Made by a program: the position numbers and the translations under genes. Positions 1-8,293 of a stretch of DNA of 64,000 nucleotides are shown here, in pieces. The stretch covers positions 744,001-808,000 of the forward strand of contig NZ_SIZW01000042.1 in NCBI RefSeq assembly GCF_009866805.1. The letters are read 5' to 3'. The notes under the pieces are model-generated. The model saw only the letters and a program-made list of their open reading frames with translations. It searched no databases and had not been told where the DNA came from. The stretch comes from Schauerella aestuarii. Its GTDB lineage: Bacteria > Pseudomonadota > Gammaproteobacteria > Burkholderiales > Burkholderiaceae_B. How positions within the stretch are numbered: position 1 is the stretch's first letter; each line of letters begins with the position of its first letter.

Positions 1-138
1 CGCCGTCACACCGGGCGAGCCGAAACCCTCGTCGTATTCGCTCCACCCCGTCACCCCTGCATCGGTGCTTACCTTAACGAAATGATAATTGCGCCATCCT
101 GCGTCGCAGGACAACGTGTCGACTGCCGTGATTCGCAT
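1..138 (-). CDS. Enolase-superfamily (mandelate racemase/muconate lactonizing) enzyme, 5' part only
   Basis: The gene is cut by the left edge; only 46 codons from the start are present. The N-terminus begins MRITAVDTLSCDAGWRN and continues with a V-K-V-x-T-D-x-G-x-T-G-W-S-E pattern, typical of the capping domain of mandelate racemase/muconate lactonizing enzymes. Family members abstract a proton alpha to a carboxylate in a Mg-dependent barrel, for example in sugar-acid dehydration. The barrel that sets specificity lies outside the window. An AGGAGA ribosome-binding site at 146-151 supports this ATG. It probably belongs to the catabolic neighbourhood of the acyl-CoA operon next to it. Confidence 0.75.
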   Translation of the reverse strand, partial: MRITAVDTLSCDAGWRNYHFVKVSTDAGVTGWSEYDEGFGSPGVTA

Positions 139-161
139 TGCCGTGTCTCCTGATTTTTATT

Positions 162-180
162 AGTCCCATATGTTAGGACT
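162..180. promoter_or_regulatory. Possible operator: inverted repeat AGTCC-N9-GGACT
   Basis: The AT-rich 244-bp gap between two minus-strand genes holds AGTCC (162-166) and GGACT (176-180) as an inverted repeat, and a second TTAGGAC copy near 193. It lies just upstream of the enolase-superfamily gene, where a repressor could act. No regulator in the window is clearly linked to it. Confidence 0.3.
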
Positions 181-382
181 TGTTTTCTTTATTTTAGGAC
201 AGACAAATCTTATCGGAACATGGCGGTCGTGCAAAGCGAAAAGTGCACCTCGGCTCGACTATTAATCGTTTATATTCAATGCCTTGCAGTGAGTACGGAC
301 GCACCGAAAGCGCGCTCGCGGCGCGCTTTCGGATACGTGCAACCCCGTCAGGCCAGGGTTGGCGGCCCCATTCGAAACGAGG

Positions 383-1882
383 CTATGCCATCGCGCCTGG
401 CGCTCGAACGCGCGCAGCCAACGCCTTGCGGTCGATTTTTCCGACTGCGTTCTCGGGCAGCCGATCGACGACGTACGACGCCGCAGGAACATAGATGCGG
501 CCCAGGCGGGCCAGCACGAATGCCCGAATTGCGACGAGATCCGGGCATTCGGTGCCACTCGGCACAACGAAAACCACGGGCACTTCGCCCAGGTCGTCGT
601 CTGCTGCGCCAACCACGCAGCAGGACGCCACGCCGGGCATTTCGACCACAGCGGCCTCGATCAGCGACGGGGAAATGTTCTCGCCACCGCGAATGATCAC
701 GTCCTTGATGCGGCCGGTGATGTAGAGATAGCCGTCGGTATCGAAACGGCCCAGATCGCCGGTGTGCAGATAGCCATCTGCCTGAATGCCGGCCGCGGAT
801 CCCGCGCCGAGATACGTCAGCATCAAGCTGTCGCCCGCGATGCAGATCTCCCCCTCCGCCCCCGTCGGTGCGAGGGTGCCATCCGGCAGCATCAGAACGA
901 CCGTCTGGTTCGGCAAGACCGTTCCCACCGATCCCACCCGACGGGCGTGTGGCGGGTTGAGCGTGCTGGTGCATGTGGCTTCCGACAAACCGTACGACAC
1001 GATCAACGGACACCCCAAAAAATCTTCGATCTGGCGGTGCAAGCGTTCGGTGATGGGTGCCGAGCCGCAACGGGCGAAGCGCAACCGGCCAAGGCTTGCC
1101 GCGCTGAAGGGGAGCTCGGCCATTCGCGCATACATCGTGGGCACGCCGGTAAGCAAGGTGGGTTTGAACGACTCCAGAAGCTCAGGCATGTCTTCCGCGC
1201 GAAAACGGCCGGCAAGTGCCACGCACGAACCCACCCAGAGCGGCGCGAAGAGTTGATTATTCAGGGCGTTGGTGTGATGTAGCGGCATGACATGCAGCAG
1301 CCGATCCTGCGGCGCCAAGCCGGTATGCGCTGCCACGCCGGTGGCGTTGTTGAACACGCCCTGGTGACTGAGCAGCACGCCTTTGGGATGTCCGGTACTG
1401 CCGGAGGTAAAGAGCAGCAGCGCCGGCGCATCAGGCGCCAGCCGCGGCACCTCGAACGCGGCGCCATCGCGATTTCCAACCAGCACTGCATGGTCAAGTA
1501 CGGCTTCCGGTGCCAGGCCGCACCCGTCGCCGAGTGCCAGGTGCGCCGCATCGTGCACGAGCCAACGCAACCCAACAGCTGCCACGCGTCGCGCCGTTTC
1601 CTCGACCGCAATGCGCGGCTCGAGCGGGCACGGACAAGCGCCGCACATCATTGCACCCAGTATCACCACCATCTGGTCGACCGATCGCTCCATCGCAATG
1701 GCCACATAATCGCCAGCCGCGACACCAGCCTGCCGCAAGGCCTCCGCCATTGCGCGCGTACGCCCGTGCAATTGCGCATAAGTCAACATGACGGTAGCGG
1801 AAACAAGGGCGGGTCGCTGCGCGCGATCGGCCTCACGCCAGAGACGATCGAACGCGGCAACGAGAGTAGTGTCGGCATTCAT
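383..1882 (-). CDS. Acyl-CoA synthetase / AMP-dependent ligase
   Basis: This 499-residue protein is an ANL-superfamily adenylate-forming enzyme that activates a carboxylate with ATP and ligates it to CoA in the cytoplasm. The P-loop LLLFTSGSTGHPKGV is near residue 155, the hinge region GYLHTGDLGRF near 370 is followed by ITGRIKDVIIRGGENISP, and the C-terminal catalytic lysine sits in ENAVGKIDRKAL. Length and motifs are normal. It is the last gene of a five-gene minus-strand operon (CaiB transferase, crotonase, CoA-transferase A and B, this ligase), 9 bp after the B subunit. The acid it activates cannot be read from the sequence. Confidence 0.9.
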   Translation of the reverse strand: MNADTTLVAAFDRLWREADRAQRPALVSATVMLTYAQLHGRTRAMAEALRQAGVAAGDYVAIAMERSVDQMVVILGAMMCGACPCPLEPRIAVEETARRVAAVGLRWLVHDAAHLALGDGCGLAPEAVLDHAVLVGNRDGAAFEVPRLAPDAPALLLFTSGSTGHPKGVLLSHQGVFNNATGVAAHTGLAPQDRLLHVMPLHHTNALNNQLFAPLWVGSCVALAGRFRAEDMPELLESFKPTLLTGVPTMYARMAELPFSAASLGRLRFARCGSAPITERLHRQIEDFLGCPLIVSYGLSEATCTSTLNPPHARRVGSVGTVLPNQTVVLMLPDGTLAPTGAEGEICIAGDSLMLTYLGAGSAAGIQADGYLHTGDLGRFDTDGYLYITGRIKDVIIRGGENISPSLIEAAVVEMPGVASCCVVGAADDDLGEVPVVFVVPSGTECPDLVAIRAFVLARLGRIYVPAASYVVDRLPENAVGKIDRKALAARVRAPGAMA

Positions 1883-1891
1883 GGTGGCGTC

Positions 1892-2626
1892 CTATCGCAG
1901 CACGACGGCCGCGTCACGTTCGAACTGGCCGTCCGGATCGAGCGCTTTCAGGGCATTGCGCTCAGCGACCGTAGGCATTGCGGTCGGCTCGGCCCCCGCG
2001 ACATCGAAGCTGAAACCCGTGCGCGCTTGCACTTCCTCGAGACTCGCCTCGGGGTGCCACGACTGCAGGGCGAGGCGATCATCGCGCTTTATGAACACGG
2101 CAATCGGCGTGACCACGCCACTGAAGCCGCCCCAGGAAGTACGAAAATCAAGTTTCTCGACGAAGGTGCGACGTGAGTGCTCGGTGCGCCACGTGCAGGC
2201 CCGCTTGGCTGTGGGAAGCATGACTGCCCCGCCACCGCCACCCGGCAAGCGCACTTTGGGCGCGTGCCAATCGCCGATGACGGAGTTGTTTGCGCATCCC
2301 TGGCCGTCGATCTGTGCCGCGCCGAGAAACGTCAGATCCATCCGGCCTCGGGTGCACAAATCATAGAAATCTTCATTCGCGAAGATCGATGCCGACTGTT
2401 CTGCCAGCACGGGATCGGAACTGGAAAGCGGGATGTGCGATGGCCGTGGATCTACGCCACCGGCAACGTTGATGTAGATGAAGTCCCAGTCGTAGGCTTT
2501 CTTGGCGAGCAGGCAGGCCAGCATCGGCGGGGTCGAATTCACGCCGCTGAACGTGATTTCGTTGGGCCGGATGAACCGGGCGAGATTCGTTACGACGTAG
2601 GAGAATGGTGACCAGGATTCAGACAT
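1892..2626 (-). CDS. Class I CoA-transferase-like subunit B (GctB/IpdB-like)
   Basis: This is the beta subunit of a two-subunit class I CoA-transferase fold, about 244 residues. The chosen ATG gives MSESWSPFSYVV and overlaps the A-subunit stop by 8 nt, implying coupling and a stoichiometric complex. The N-terminal half has the SGVNSTPPMLACLLAK segment followed by a hydrophobic strand. At the site where true transferases carry their catalytic glutamate (usually E-S-G or E-N-G), this protein reads I-N-V-A-G. The glutamate therefore seems absent, as known for the hydrolytic IpdAB branch of the family. A hydrolase or lyase activity on a CoA ester is as likely as CoA transfer. Confidence 0.85.
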   Translation of the reverse strand: MSESWSPFSYVVTNLARFIRPNEITFSGVNSTPPMLACLLAKKAYDWDFIYINVAGGVDPRPSHIPLSSSDPVLAEQSASIFANEDFYDLCTRGRMDLTFLGAAQIDGQGCANNSVIGDWHAPKVRLPGGGGGAVMLPTAKRACTWRTEHSRRTFVEKLDFRTSWGGFSGVVTPIAVFIKRDDRLALQSWHPEASLEEVQARTGFSFDVAGAEPTAMPTVAERNALKALDPDGQFERDAAVVLR

Positions 2627-3452
2627 GAGCCGCCTCACGCGTTTCCGGGGCGAAATTCAGATGGGCTTCAAGCGATTGCGTCGTATCCATATAGCGCTCG
2701 ACCGCTGGGTAGTCGATGGCGTAATCAGGCCAGCAGGATCCCGGCCACGCCCCGTGCGGCACCACTGCATAGGCCTGCACCATGAAATACGGTACCAACG
2801 TGGATTCTGGTTGTTCGACGAACACGGCGTTGTCCACCACGCGTTCGGCCACGACCAATACACTGCGCGCCGCACGCGACATGATGCGATCCCAATGATG
2901 CGTACCCTTGACGCGCACGTTGCCCGCCGCATCCACTTCAGACGCATGGATCACGGCAAAGTCGGGTTGAATGGCGGGAATGACCCACGTGCGCTCACCG
3001 CTTCCATAGGGATCGTCCAGGCAGTGCCACCCGTTGATCGCAGGCAGGTCGCTGCCGTGAATCCCGCCACACGGCATGAACGGCACACCGAAAGCGGCAG
3101 CCCGCAGACCGGCGGTCAGCGTGGCGCAGGCATGCTCCTCGAGTTCGAGTGCCTGACTTTCGACCGCCTTGCGATACCAGGGTGCAAGTCCGAAATTGCC
3201 CTCCATGGCGACGATGCCGGCCCGAGCACGCCGCAGCACACCCGCACGACACAGAATATCGACGTCATAGCCCGGCGATTGCTTGATCAGTTCGATGCCC
3301 CGCCGTTGCTGACGAATCAGCTCGCGCACGAAGGCGAATGGCCCACGATGCAGGAAGCTGCCGCCCAGTGCCACCGACGCACCATCAGGCACCAGCGCCG
3401 TCAATTCGGAAAGACTCAAGTGCTTGTGCGCACCGTTGAAACCGGAACTCAT
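2619..3452 (-). CDS. Class I CoA-transferase-like subunit A (GctA/IpdA-like)
   Basis: The alpha subunit (277 aa) pairs with the downstream beta subunit. The N-terminus holds the family's glycine-rich V-A-L-G-G-S-F loop near residue 30, and a MEGNFGLAPWYRKAVES region follows near 85. The ATG overlaps the crotonase stop by 4 nt, and the stop overlaps the B-subunit start by 8 nt. Family members act on glutaconyl-CoA, 3-oxo acids or, in the IpdAB branch, on ring-cleavage CoA thioesters. The substrate is unknown here. Confidence 0.85.
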   Translation of the reverse strand: MSSGFNGAHKHLSLSELTALVPDGASVALGGSFLHRGPFAFVRELIRQQRRGIELIKQSPGYDVDILCRAGVLRRARAGIVAMEGNFGLAPWYRKAVESQALELEEHACATLTAGLRAAAFGVPFMPCGGIHGSDLPAINGWHCLDDPYGSGERTWVIPAIQPDFAVIHASEVDAAGNVRVKGTHHWDRIMSRAARSVLVVAERVVDNAVFVEQPESTLVPYFMVQAYAVVPHGAWPGSCWPDYAIDYPAVERYMDTTQSLEAHLNFAPETREAAHV

Positions 3453-4210
3453 GCCGTCTCCTTGTTTTGATTTGCGCGTGCCGGTGGACGGGATGCCTCG
3501 AGGTATCCCGCAATGCGCTGCTTCAGGCCAGGCCGTGCCGCCGAACGCACGAGATCAGCGAGATCATCATTGGCCGTGGCCGGCGCGATCACCCGATAAA
3601 GATGTTCGCGCACCGCCATCGGCAACGCGCGGGCCGTGTCGGCGGCCTCTTGCACCACGGCCTGCCACCCGTCCTGCGAACACATTCGCGATAGAAAACC
3701 GTCCTGTAGCGCTTGCGCGGCCGTGAACGTTTGCGCCGCCTCGAGCACTTCGCGGGCGCGCTGCGCGCCCACAAGGGCGGCGTAGCGCCGCGTACCGAGC
3801 ACAAGGCCGAACTTCAGGCCCGGCATTCGAAAGGTTGTGGCGTCTGTGCCCACCCGCACCTTGCAAGCCGCGATCAGATCCACGCCAGCCCCGAAATTTC
3901 GCCCGTGGGCAAGCGCAACCGTCAGACAAGGGCTGTGGGCGAGCGCCTGCAACAACATCTCGATGCGCACGAAGCGCAGCAGAAGATCGCCTTCGCTGTC
4001 CGTATCGACATCGGCAAAGTCGAAGCCTGCGCTGAAGTTCTTACCGTCGCCTTGCAGCACAATCATATCGGCAGCCTCAGCGCCGGCCTTCTCGACTGCG
4101 ACCAGCAGCGCCTCGACGAGCTCGGCCGACAACGCATTCATTTTCTCTGGACGGGCGAGCGTCAGGGTGTGAACACCGTTTAGACGATCGATCTGCAAGA
4201 CTTGGCTCAT
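3449..4210 (-). CDS. Crotonase-fold protein (enoyl-CoA hydratase/isomerase family)
   Basis: This 253-residue crotonase-superfamily protein has the CoA-binding R-P-E-K-M-N-A-L segment near 20 and the first oxyanion-hole loop FSAGFDFAD near 60. The second oxyanion loop, GRNFGAGVDL, is near 105. The two glutamates used by hydratases appear replaced: the first position is Asp (GAGVDL rather than G-G-x-E-L) and the second lies in MPGLKFGLVLG, where P-E is expected. A simple hydratase reaction is therefore doubtful; isomerase, hydrolase or ring-opening activity is possible. It overlaps both neighbours by 4 nt. Confidence 0.85.
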   Translation of the reverse strand: MSQVLQIDRLNGVHTLTLARPEKMNALSAELVEALLVAVEKAGAEAADMIVLQGDGKNFSAGFDFADVDTDSEGDLLLRFVRIEMLLQALAHSPCLTVALAHGRNFGAGVDLIAACKVRVGTDATTFRMPGLKFGLVLGTRRYAALVGAQRAREVLEAAQTFTAAQALQDGFLSRMCSQDGWQAVVQEAADTARALPMAVREHLYRVIAPATANDDLADLVRSAARPGLKQRIAGYLEASRPPARANQNKETA

Positions 4211-5373
4211 ACCTGCTCCTCGCGCGAAAGGTTCAGGGCGCGCAGCACTTCCTCGTTGTGTTCCCCCAGGGCTGGCGGTGCTCGACGTATGGTGGCCGAC
4301 TGACCGTCAAATCGAATGGGAGACGCGAATGTTCGCGTGATGGCGCCGTTCGGCAACGTAAGCGGCTGCACCCACTGCATGTGATCGACCTGAGGATCCA
4401 CCAATACCTGTGAGTACGCGTTGATCGGGGCACACGGCACACCCGCGTCGCGAAATTGGTTGAGCCAAACCTCGGCGTCTTCGTTCATGAAAATCGCTTC
4501 GAGCATGTCCTTCAACGCCACCTGATTCTGCGCGCGCAGGCTGGTTGTGAGAAAACGCGCATCGGCAAAAAGATCTTCGCGACCCACCACACGACACACC
4601 GCTTTGAACAAGGCGTTGTTGCCGGCCGCCATGCCAAAGTGGCCATCCTTGCAACGGAAAGCCTGATACGGCGCATTGCGCGGATGCGCAGAGCCCAGCT
4701 TGACCGGATCCTTGCCACTGCCGAAAAATTCTGAAGTTTGCAAGGCCGCAATGCCTAACGTGGCGCCCAGCATCGGCACATCGATGTGGGTACCCTGCCC
4801 CGACAGCGCCGTGGCGCGCAATGCCGAAGCAATGGCGAACGCACCGTAGAGTCCAGCCGAAAAATCCGCCAACGGCACGCCGCACTTGACGGGCTCACCG
4901 CCCGCTTCGCCGGTCACGCTCATGATGCCGCTCATGGCCTGGATGGTGAGGTCGAACCCGCCCTCCTGCGCGCGCGGTCCCGACTGCCCATATGCCGAAA
5001 TCGAACAGTAGATAAGCCGAGGGTTGATGACCCGCAATGCCTCATAACCCAAGCCGAGGCGCTCCATCACGCCAGGACGATTGTTTTCCACCAAGACATC
5101 CGCATCGCGAACCAAAGCGCGCACTCGTGCGACATCTTCGGGATTCTTGAGGTTAAGGGTGACCGATCGCTTGTTGCGATTGAGCGAGGCGAAGTTCTCG
5201 CTGTAACCCCCGTTCAACGGCGGCCAGGCCCGCAGCGTATCGCCGCCTTCGGGATGTTCGATCTTGATGACGTCGGCGCCCATGTCCGCGAGGAGCATGC
5301 CGCAAAAGGGGCCTGCTGCAACGTTGCAGATTTCGAGGACAGTAACGCCGGTAAGTGCGGCCTGAGGATTCAT
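4207..5373 (-). CDS. Class III CoA-transferase (CaiB/BaiF family)
   Basis: A 388-residue CaiB/BaiF-type CoA-transferase, which moves CoA from a donor thioester to an acid in the cytoplasm. It starts with the typical L-x-G-V-x-V-L-E-x-x-x-x-x-A-G-P pattern and has GADVIKIEHPEGGD near 33. The catalytic aspartate lies in GFDLTIQAMSGIMS near 145. Length matches the family. It is the first gene of the five-gene operon and diverges from the Bug-receptor gene across 186 bp containing a strong inverted repeat. It is one of three CoA-handling systems in this operon. Confidence 0.92.
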   Translation of the reverse strand: MNPQAALTGVTVLEICNVAAGPFCGMLLADMGADVIKIEHPEGGDTLRAWPPLNGGYSENFASLNRNKRSVTLNLKNPEDVARVRALVRDADVLVENNRPGVMERLGLGYEALRVINPRLIYCSISAYGQSGPRAQEGGFDLTIQAMSGIMSVTGEAGGEPVKCGVPLADFSAGLYGAFAIASALRATALSGQGTHIDVPMLGATLGIAALQTSEFFGSGKDPVKLGSAHPRNAPYQAFRCKDGHFGMAAGNNALFKAVCRVVGREDLFADARFLTTSLRAQNQVALKDMLEAIFMNEDAEVWLNQFRDAGVPCAPINAYSQVLVDPQVDHMQWVQPLTLPNGAITRTFASPIRFDGQSATIRRAPPALGEHNEEVLRALNLSREEQV

Positions 5374-5429
5374 ATTGCGATGTGCTCCGATCGAATTTTC
5401 TGACGTCTGACGTCTTTTCTGTTGACCAG

Positions 5430-5453
5430 CATAGCACCGTGTGAAATGCTATG
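5430..5453. promoter_or_regulatory. Probable operator: CATAGCA-N10-TGCTATG
   Basis: A perfect 7-bp inverted repeat (5430-5436 and 5447-5453) lies between the divergent CaiB-transferase and Bug-receptor genes. A second inverted repeat, AAGAAATG (5460-5467) with CATTTCTT (5480-5487), is next to it. Both sit where a regulator could control the two divergent transcripts. No adjacent regulator gene is seen. Confidence 0.45.
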
Positions 5454-5559
5454 TAAATCAAGAAATGAAATTGATGTCCCATTTCTTAGGATTTATAAAA
5501 AGCCGTCCGACGGGCCTTCGCCCGATCGGTATCCGGCGATCGACACCGAGGAGATTGTC

Positions 5560-6549
5560 ATGAAGAGACTGCTGCAAATTGCCGCATTGGGCGTGCTGGG
5601 TACGCTGCTCAGCGCGGGCGCCACTGCTCAAGACTGGCCAAGCAAGCCCGTACGGATGGTCGTGCCGTTTCCGCCAGGTGGCGCCACGGACAACGCCGCG
5701 CGCATCTATGCGCAACATCTGGGAGATGCCATCGGCGGCACCGTGGTCGTTGAAAATCGGGGCGGAGCAGGCGGCGAGATTGGTGCGGACTATGTAGCCA
5801 AGGCGGCACCTGACGGCTACACCTTGCTGATGGGCGCCGTGGGTAGCCATGCTATCCACGCGGCCATGCCAGACAAGCCCGGCTACGATTTCGCCACAGC
5901 ATTCGAGGGCATATCGATGGCCACCAGCATGCCGATGGCGCTGGCCGTTAACGCCAACGTACCGGCCAACGATGTGCAGTCCTTCATTGCACTGGTCAAG
6001 TCCAAACCGGCCAAACTCTCGTTTGGGTCTGCTGGCCCGGGCACTTCGCAGCACATGGCGGAGGAACTGTTTCAGGTGACCACACAAACGAAGTTGTTGC
6101 ACGTGCCCTACCGCGGAAGCGGCCCGGCCATCACCGACCTGCTCGGCGGTCAGATCGATGCGGTGATCGAAACGCTGCCGGCATTGCTGCCGCATGTGGC
6201 AACCGGCAAGATCCGGCTGCTGGGCGTGACGACCGCCAAGCGCGCTACCGCCCTACCCGAGCTCGCCACATTTCAGGAGCAAGGTGTGAAGAACTATGAC
6301 GTCGCCACCGCGTATGCATTGCTCGCGCCGGCGGGTACGCCGAAGGCGATCGTGGACAAGCTTTCGCTAGGCATGCGTCAGGCAGCGGCGCTTCCTGCCG
6401 TGCAACAGGGTACGCAAAAGCTCGGTGCCGATGCGATCGCCACGACGCCCGCCGATACCAAACGCATTCTCGGCGCAGAGATCAAGAAATGGGCTGAAGT
6501 GGTACGACTCTCTTCGGAAAACAGCTCACCCGTTGCCGCCAATCGTTGA
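5560..6549 (+). CDS. Bug-family tripartite tricarboxylate transporter substrate-binding protein
   Basis: A 329-residue periplasmic receptor of the Bug/TctC family, which binds carboxylates and delivers them to TctAB-type membrane partners. A cleavable signal peptide (MKRLLQIAALGVLGTLLSAG, then ATAQDWPSKP) is followed by the family hallmark VRMVVPFPPGGATDNAARI and VVENRGGAGG. The ATG at 5560 was chosen because AGGAG lies 6-7 nt upstream and the signal peptide starts there; a longer frame opens at 5422. It is divergent from the CoA operon, so its ligand is probably that pathway's acid. No TctAB genes adjoin it; the nearest are at 19.2-21.2 kb. Confidence 0.92.
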   Translation: MKRLLQIAALGVLGTLLSAGATAQDWPSKPVRMVVPFPPGGATDNAARIYAQHLGDAIGGTVVVENRGGAGGEIGADYVAKAAPDGYTLLMGAVGSHAIHAAMPDKPGYDFATAFEGISMATSMPMALAVNANVPANDVQSFIALVKSKPAKLSFGSAGPGTSQHMAEELFQVTTQTKLLHVPYRGSGPAITDLLGGQIDAVIETLPALLPHVATGKIRLLGVTTAKRATALPELATFQEQGVKNYDVATAYALLAPAGTPKAIVDKLSLGMRQAAALPAVQQGTQKLGADAIATTPADTKRILGAEIKKWAEVVRLSSENSSPVAANR

Positions 6550-6593
6550 GAACGAACGCGCTTGCCTGGTTTGCTTTTCTCGTTTGGTGAGAC

Positions 6594-8153
6594 ATGAGAC
6601 CTCTTTACGACCTTGCGATCGTTGGCGGTGGCTCCGTCGGGATATCGTTCCTCAGTCAGTTTCTGGACGCCTACGACCCTCTTTCCGATGCGCCGAGACG
6701 GATATTGCTGTTCGAACCGGATCCTCGCCCTGGTCCGGGAGCGGCCTACCAAAAGGACTCGCGCACCAATCTTCTGAATATTCCAGCCGAGAACATGTCG
6801 GCTCGCCACGACGACCGCGGACATTTTGTGGCGTGGTTACGTAAACAACCGAATACGCTTCTGCAACACTACGGTATCGATACGATCGACCCCAAAGCGT
6901 TCTTACCTCGCGCGCTATTTGGAGCGTATCTGCGGGATATCTACAACGAAACACTAGCGTTCGCGCGTAACCGCCAGATCGAGGTGACGCATGTGGTGAG
7001 CCGCGTCGATCGTCTTGCGATGGCCGATGACGGTCATGTGATGTTGAGCGTCGCCGCAGGCGATTACTCAGCCGCTTACGTCGTGCTCTGCAACGGCAAC
7101 CTTGCATCGTGTGCCTTCCCTCAACTGGAGAACAAGCCGGGTTACTTCAACAGCCCTTATCCCGTACAGAACCTGCTTCAGGCCATATCGTGTGATGCAA
7201 ACATCGGGGTTGTGGGCACAAGTTTGAGTGCCGTCGATGCCATCGCAGCCTTAGCGGCAAACGGGCATCGCGGTCGGATCACGGCGATGTCGCGCAATGG
7301 ACGACTGCCAGCCGTGAGAAGCCCCCACAATGTTCCTCCTGTGTCACTACAACACGTTTCACGCCAGGCTCTCGCGGATCTCGCTCAGGCTTCGAACGGT
7401 CGACTTACTCTCGATCAGGTTGAAACCGCGCTGTTGAACGAACTCGCATCATTCGATCACAACGTAGATCTCGCGGATATCACAGGTGCGCAGGGCACGG
7501 CCCGCGAGCAACTCGATAGCGAAGTCGCGCGCTCCCTTGCCGGAGCCAGACCATGGCAGGCACTGGCCGCTGCAACCAACCCATCGATCGACCTGATCTG
7601 GCATCTCCTGCCCGCGATGGAGAAGAGACATTTCCATCAGACGCTGCGATCGTTATGGATGGCACGTCGGGCTACATTTCCAATGCGTAATGCGTTGACG
7701 CTTCAATCACTCATGCACAGCGGCCAGCTTGAGGTCCGCGGCGGCTTCTCCGATTGCGTGTACGACGAAACAGATCAAACCTTCAAAGTCACTTTCGGCG
7801 CTGATGGGGAGATAGCAGGCAACAGGCCAGAGACTTTTTCGTTCGATCATCTGATCAATGCCACCAGTTTTTCAGTCGATGTTGCCCGAGCTGACGATCC
7901 CTTGGTTCGAAACTTGATCGACGCGGGTTATGCGCAGGCTGATCCGTTTGGCGGATTCGCGCTCGATTTCAACACCGGTTGCCTGCGCGCAGCGGATAAC
8001 ACGGTCATGCATCGCATATCAGTTCTTGGCAGCCTGGCCTGTGGCACCTATTTCTGGACGCTATCGATGGACGTCAATGCTCGCCTCGCACAAGCGCAAG
8101 CTGCGCGGATCGCTGCGGCAATCTGTGAGGCCTCGGCGATCGCTTCAGATTGA
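6594..8153 (+). CDS. FAD/NAD(P)-binding oxidoreductase-like protein
   Basis: A 519-residue protein with an N-terminal dinucleotide-binding motif, LAIVGGGSVGISF, and the segment NLLNIPAENMSARHDD, both typical of the NAD_binding_9-type FAD/NAD(P) proteins. A second Rossmann glycine loop, NIGVVGTSLSAVDAI, lies near residue 200. The domain layout resembles flavin N-hydroxylase-like proteins, but no specific activity can be assigned. It begins 44 bp after the Bug gene and lies upstream of the sulfite dehydrogenase pair, from which a 140-bp AT-rich gap separates it. Confidence 0.75.
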   Translation: MRPLYDLAIVGGGSVGISFLSQFLDAYDPLSDAPRRILLFEPDPRPGPGAAYQKDSRTNLLNIPAENMSARHDDRGHFVAWLRKQPNTLLQHYGIDTIDPKAFLPRALFGAYLRDIYNETLAFARNRQIEVTHVVSRVDRLAMADDGHVMLSVAAGDYSAAYVVLCNGNLASCAFPQLENKPGYFNSPYPVQNLLQAISCDANIGVVGTSLSAVDAIAALAANGHRGRITAMSRNGRLPAVRSPHNVPPVSLQHVSRQALADLAQASNGRLTLDQVETALLNELASFDHNVDLADITGAQGTAREQLDSEVARSLAGARPWQALAAATNPSIDLIWHLLPAMEKRHFHQTLRSLWMARRATFPMRNALTLQSLMHSGQLEVRGGFSDCVYDETDQTFKVTFGADGEIAGNRPETFSFDHLINATSFSVDVARADDPLVRNLIDAGYAQADPFGGFALDFNTGCLRAADNTVMHRISVLGSLACGTYFWTLSMDVNARLAQAQAARIAAAICEASAIASD

Positions 8154-8293
8154 CTGAGTTCAGTATTCGAAGATTCATATATATGATTGACATGTGTATA
8201 TACCTTAAAGGAATATGCACCATCGATCACAGAACCCGCTCTGCACACAAAAACGACTGCCGCGTCGATGAATGACGGCTTGAGGAGACATCA

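Noticed and set aside
8160-8215. A sigma-70 promoter for sorA
   Set aside because: The region is AT-rich with TTGACT and TTGACA, but no -10 sequence sits at a normal spacing, so no promoter is called.
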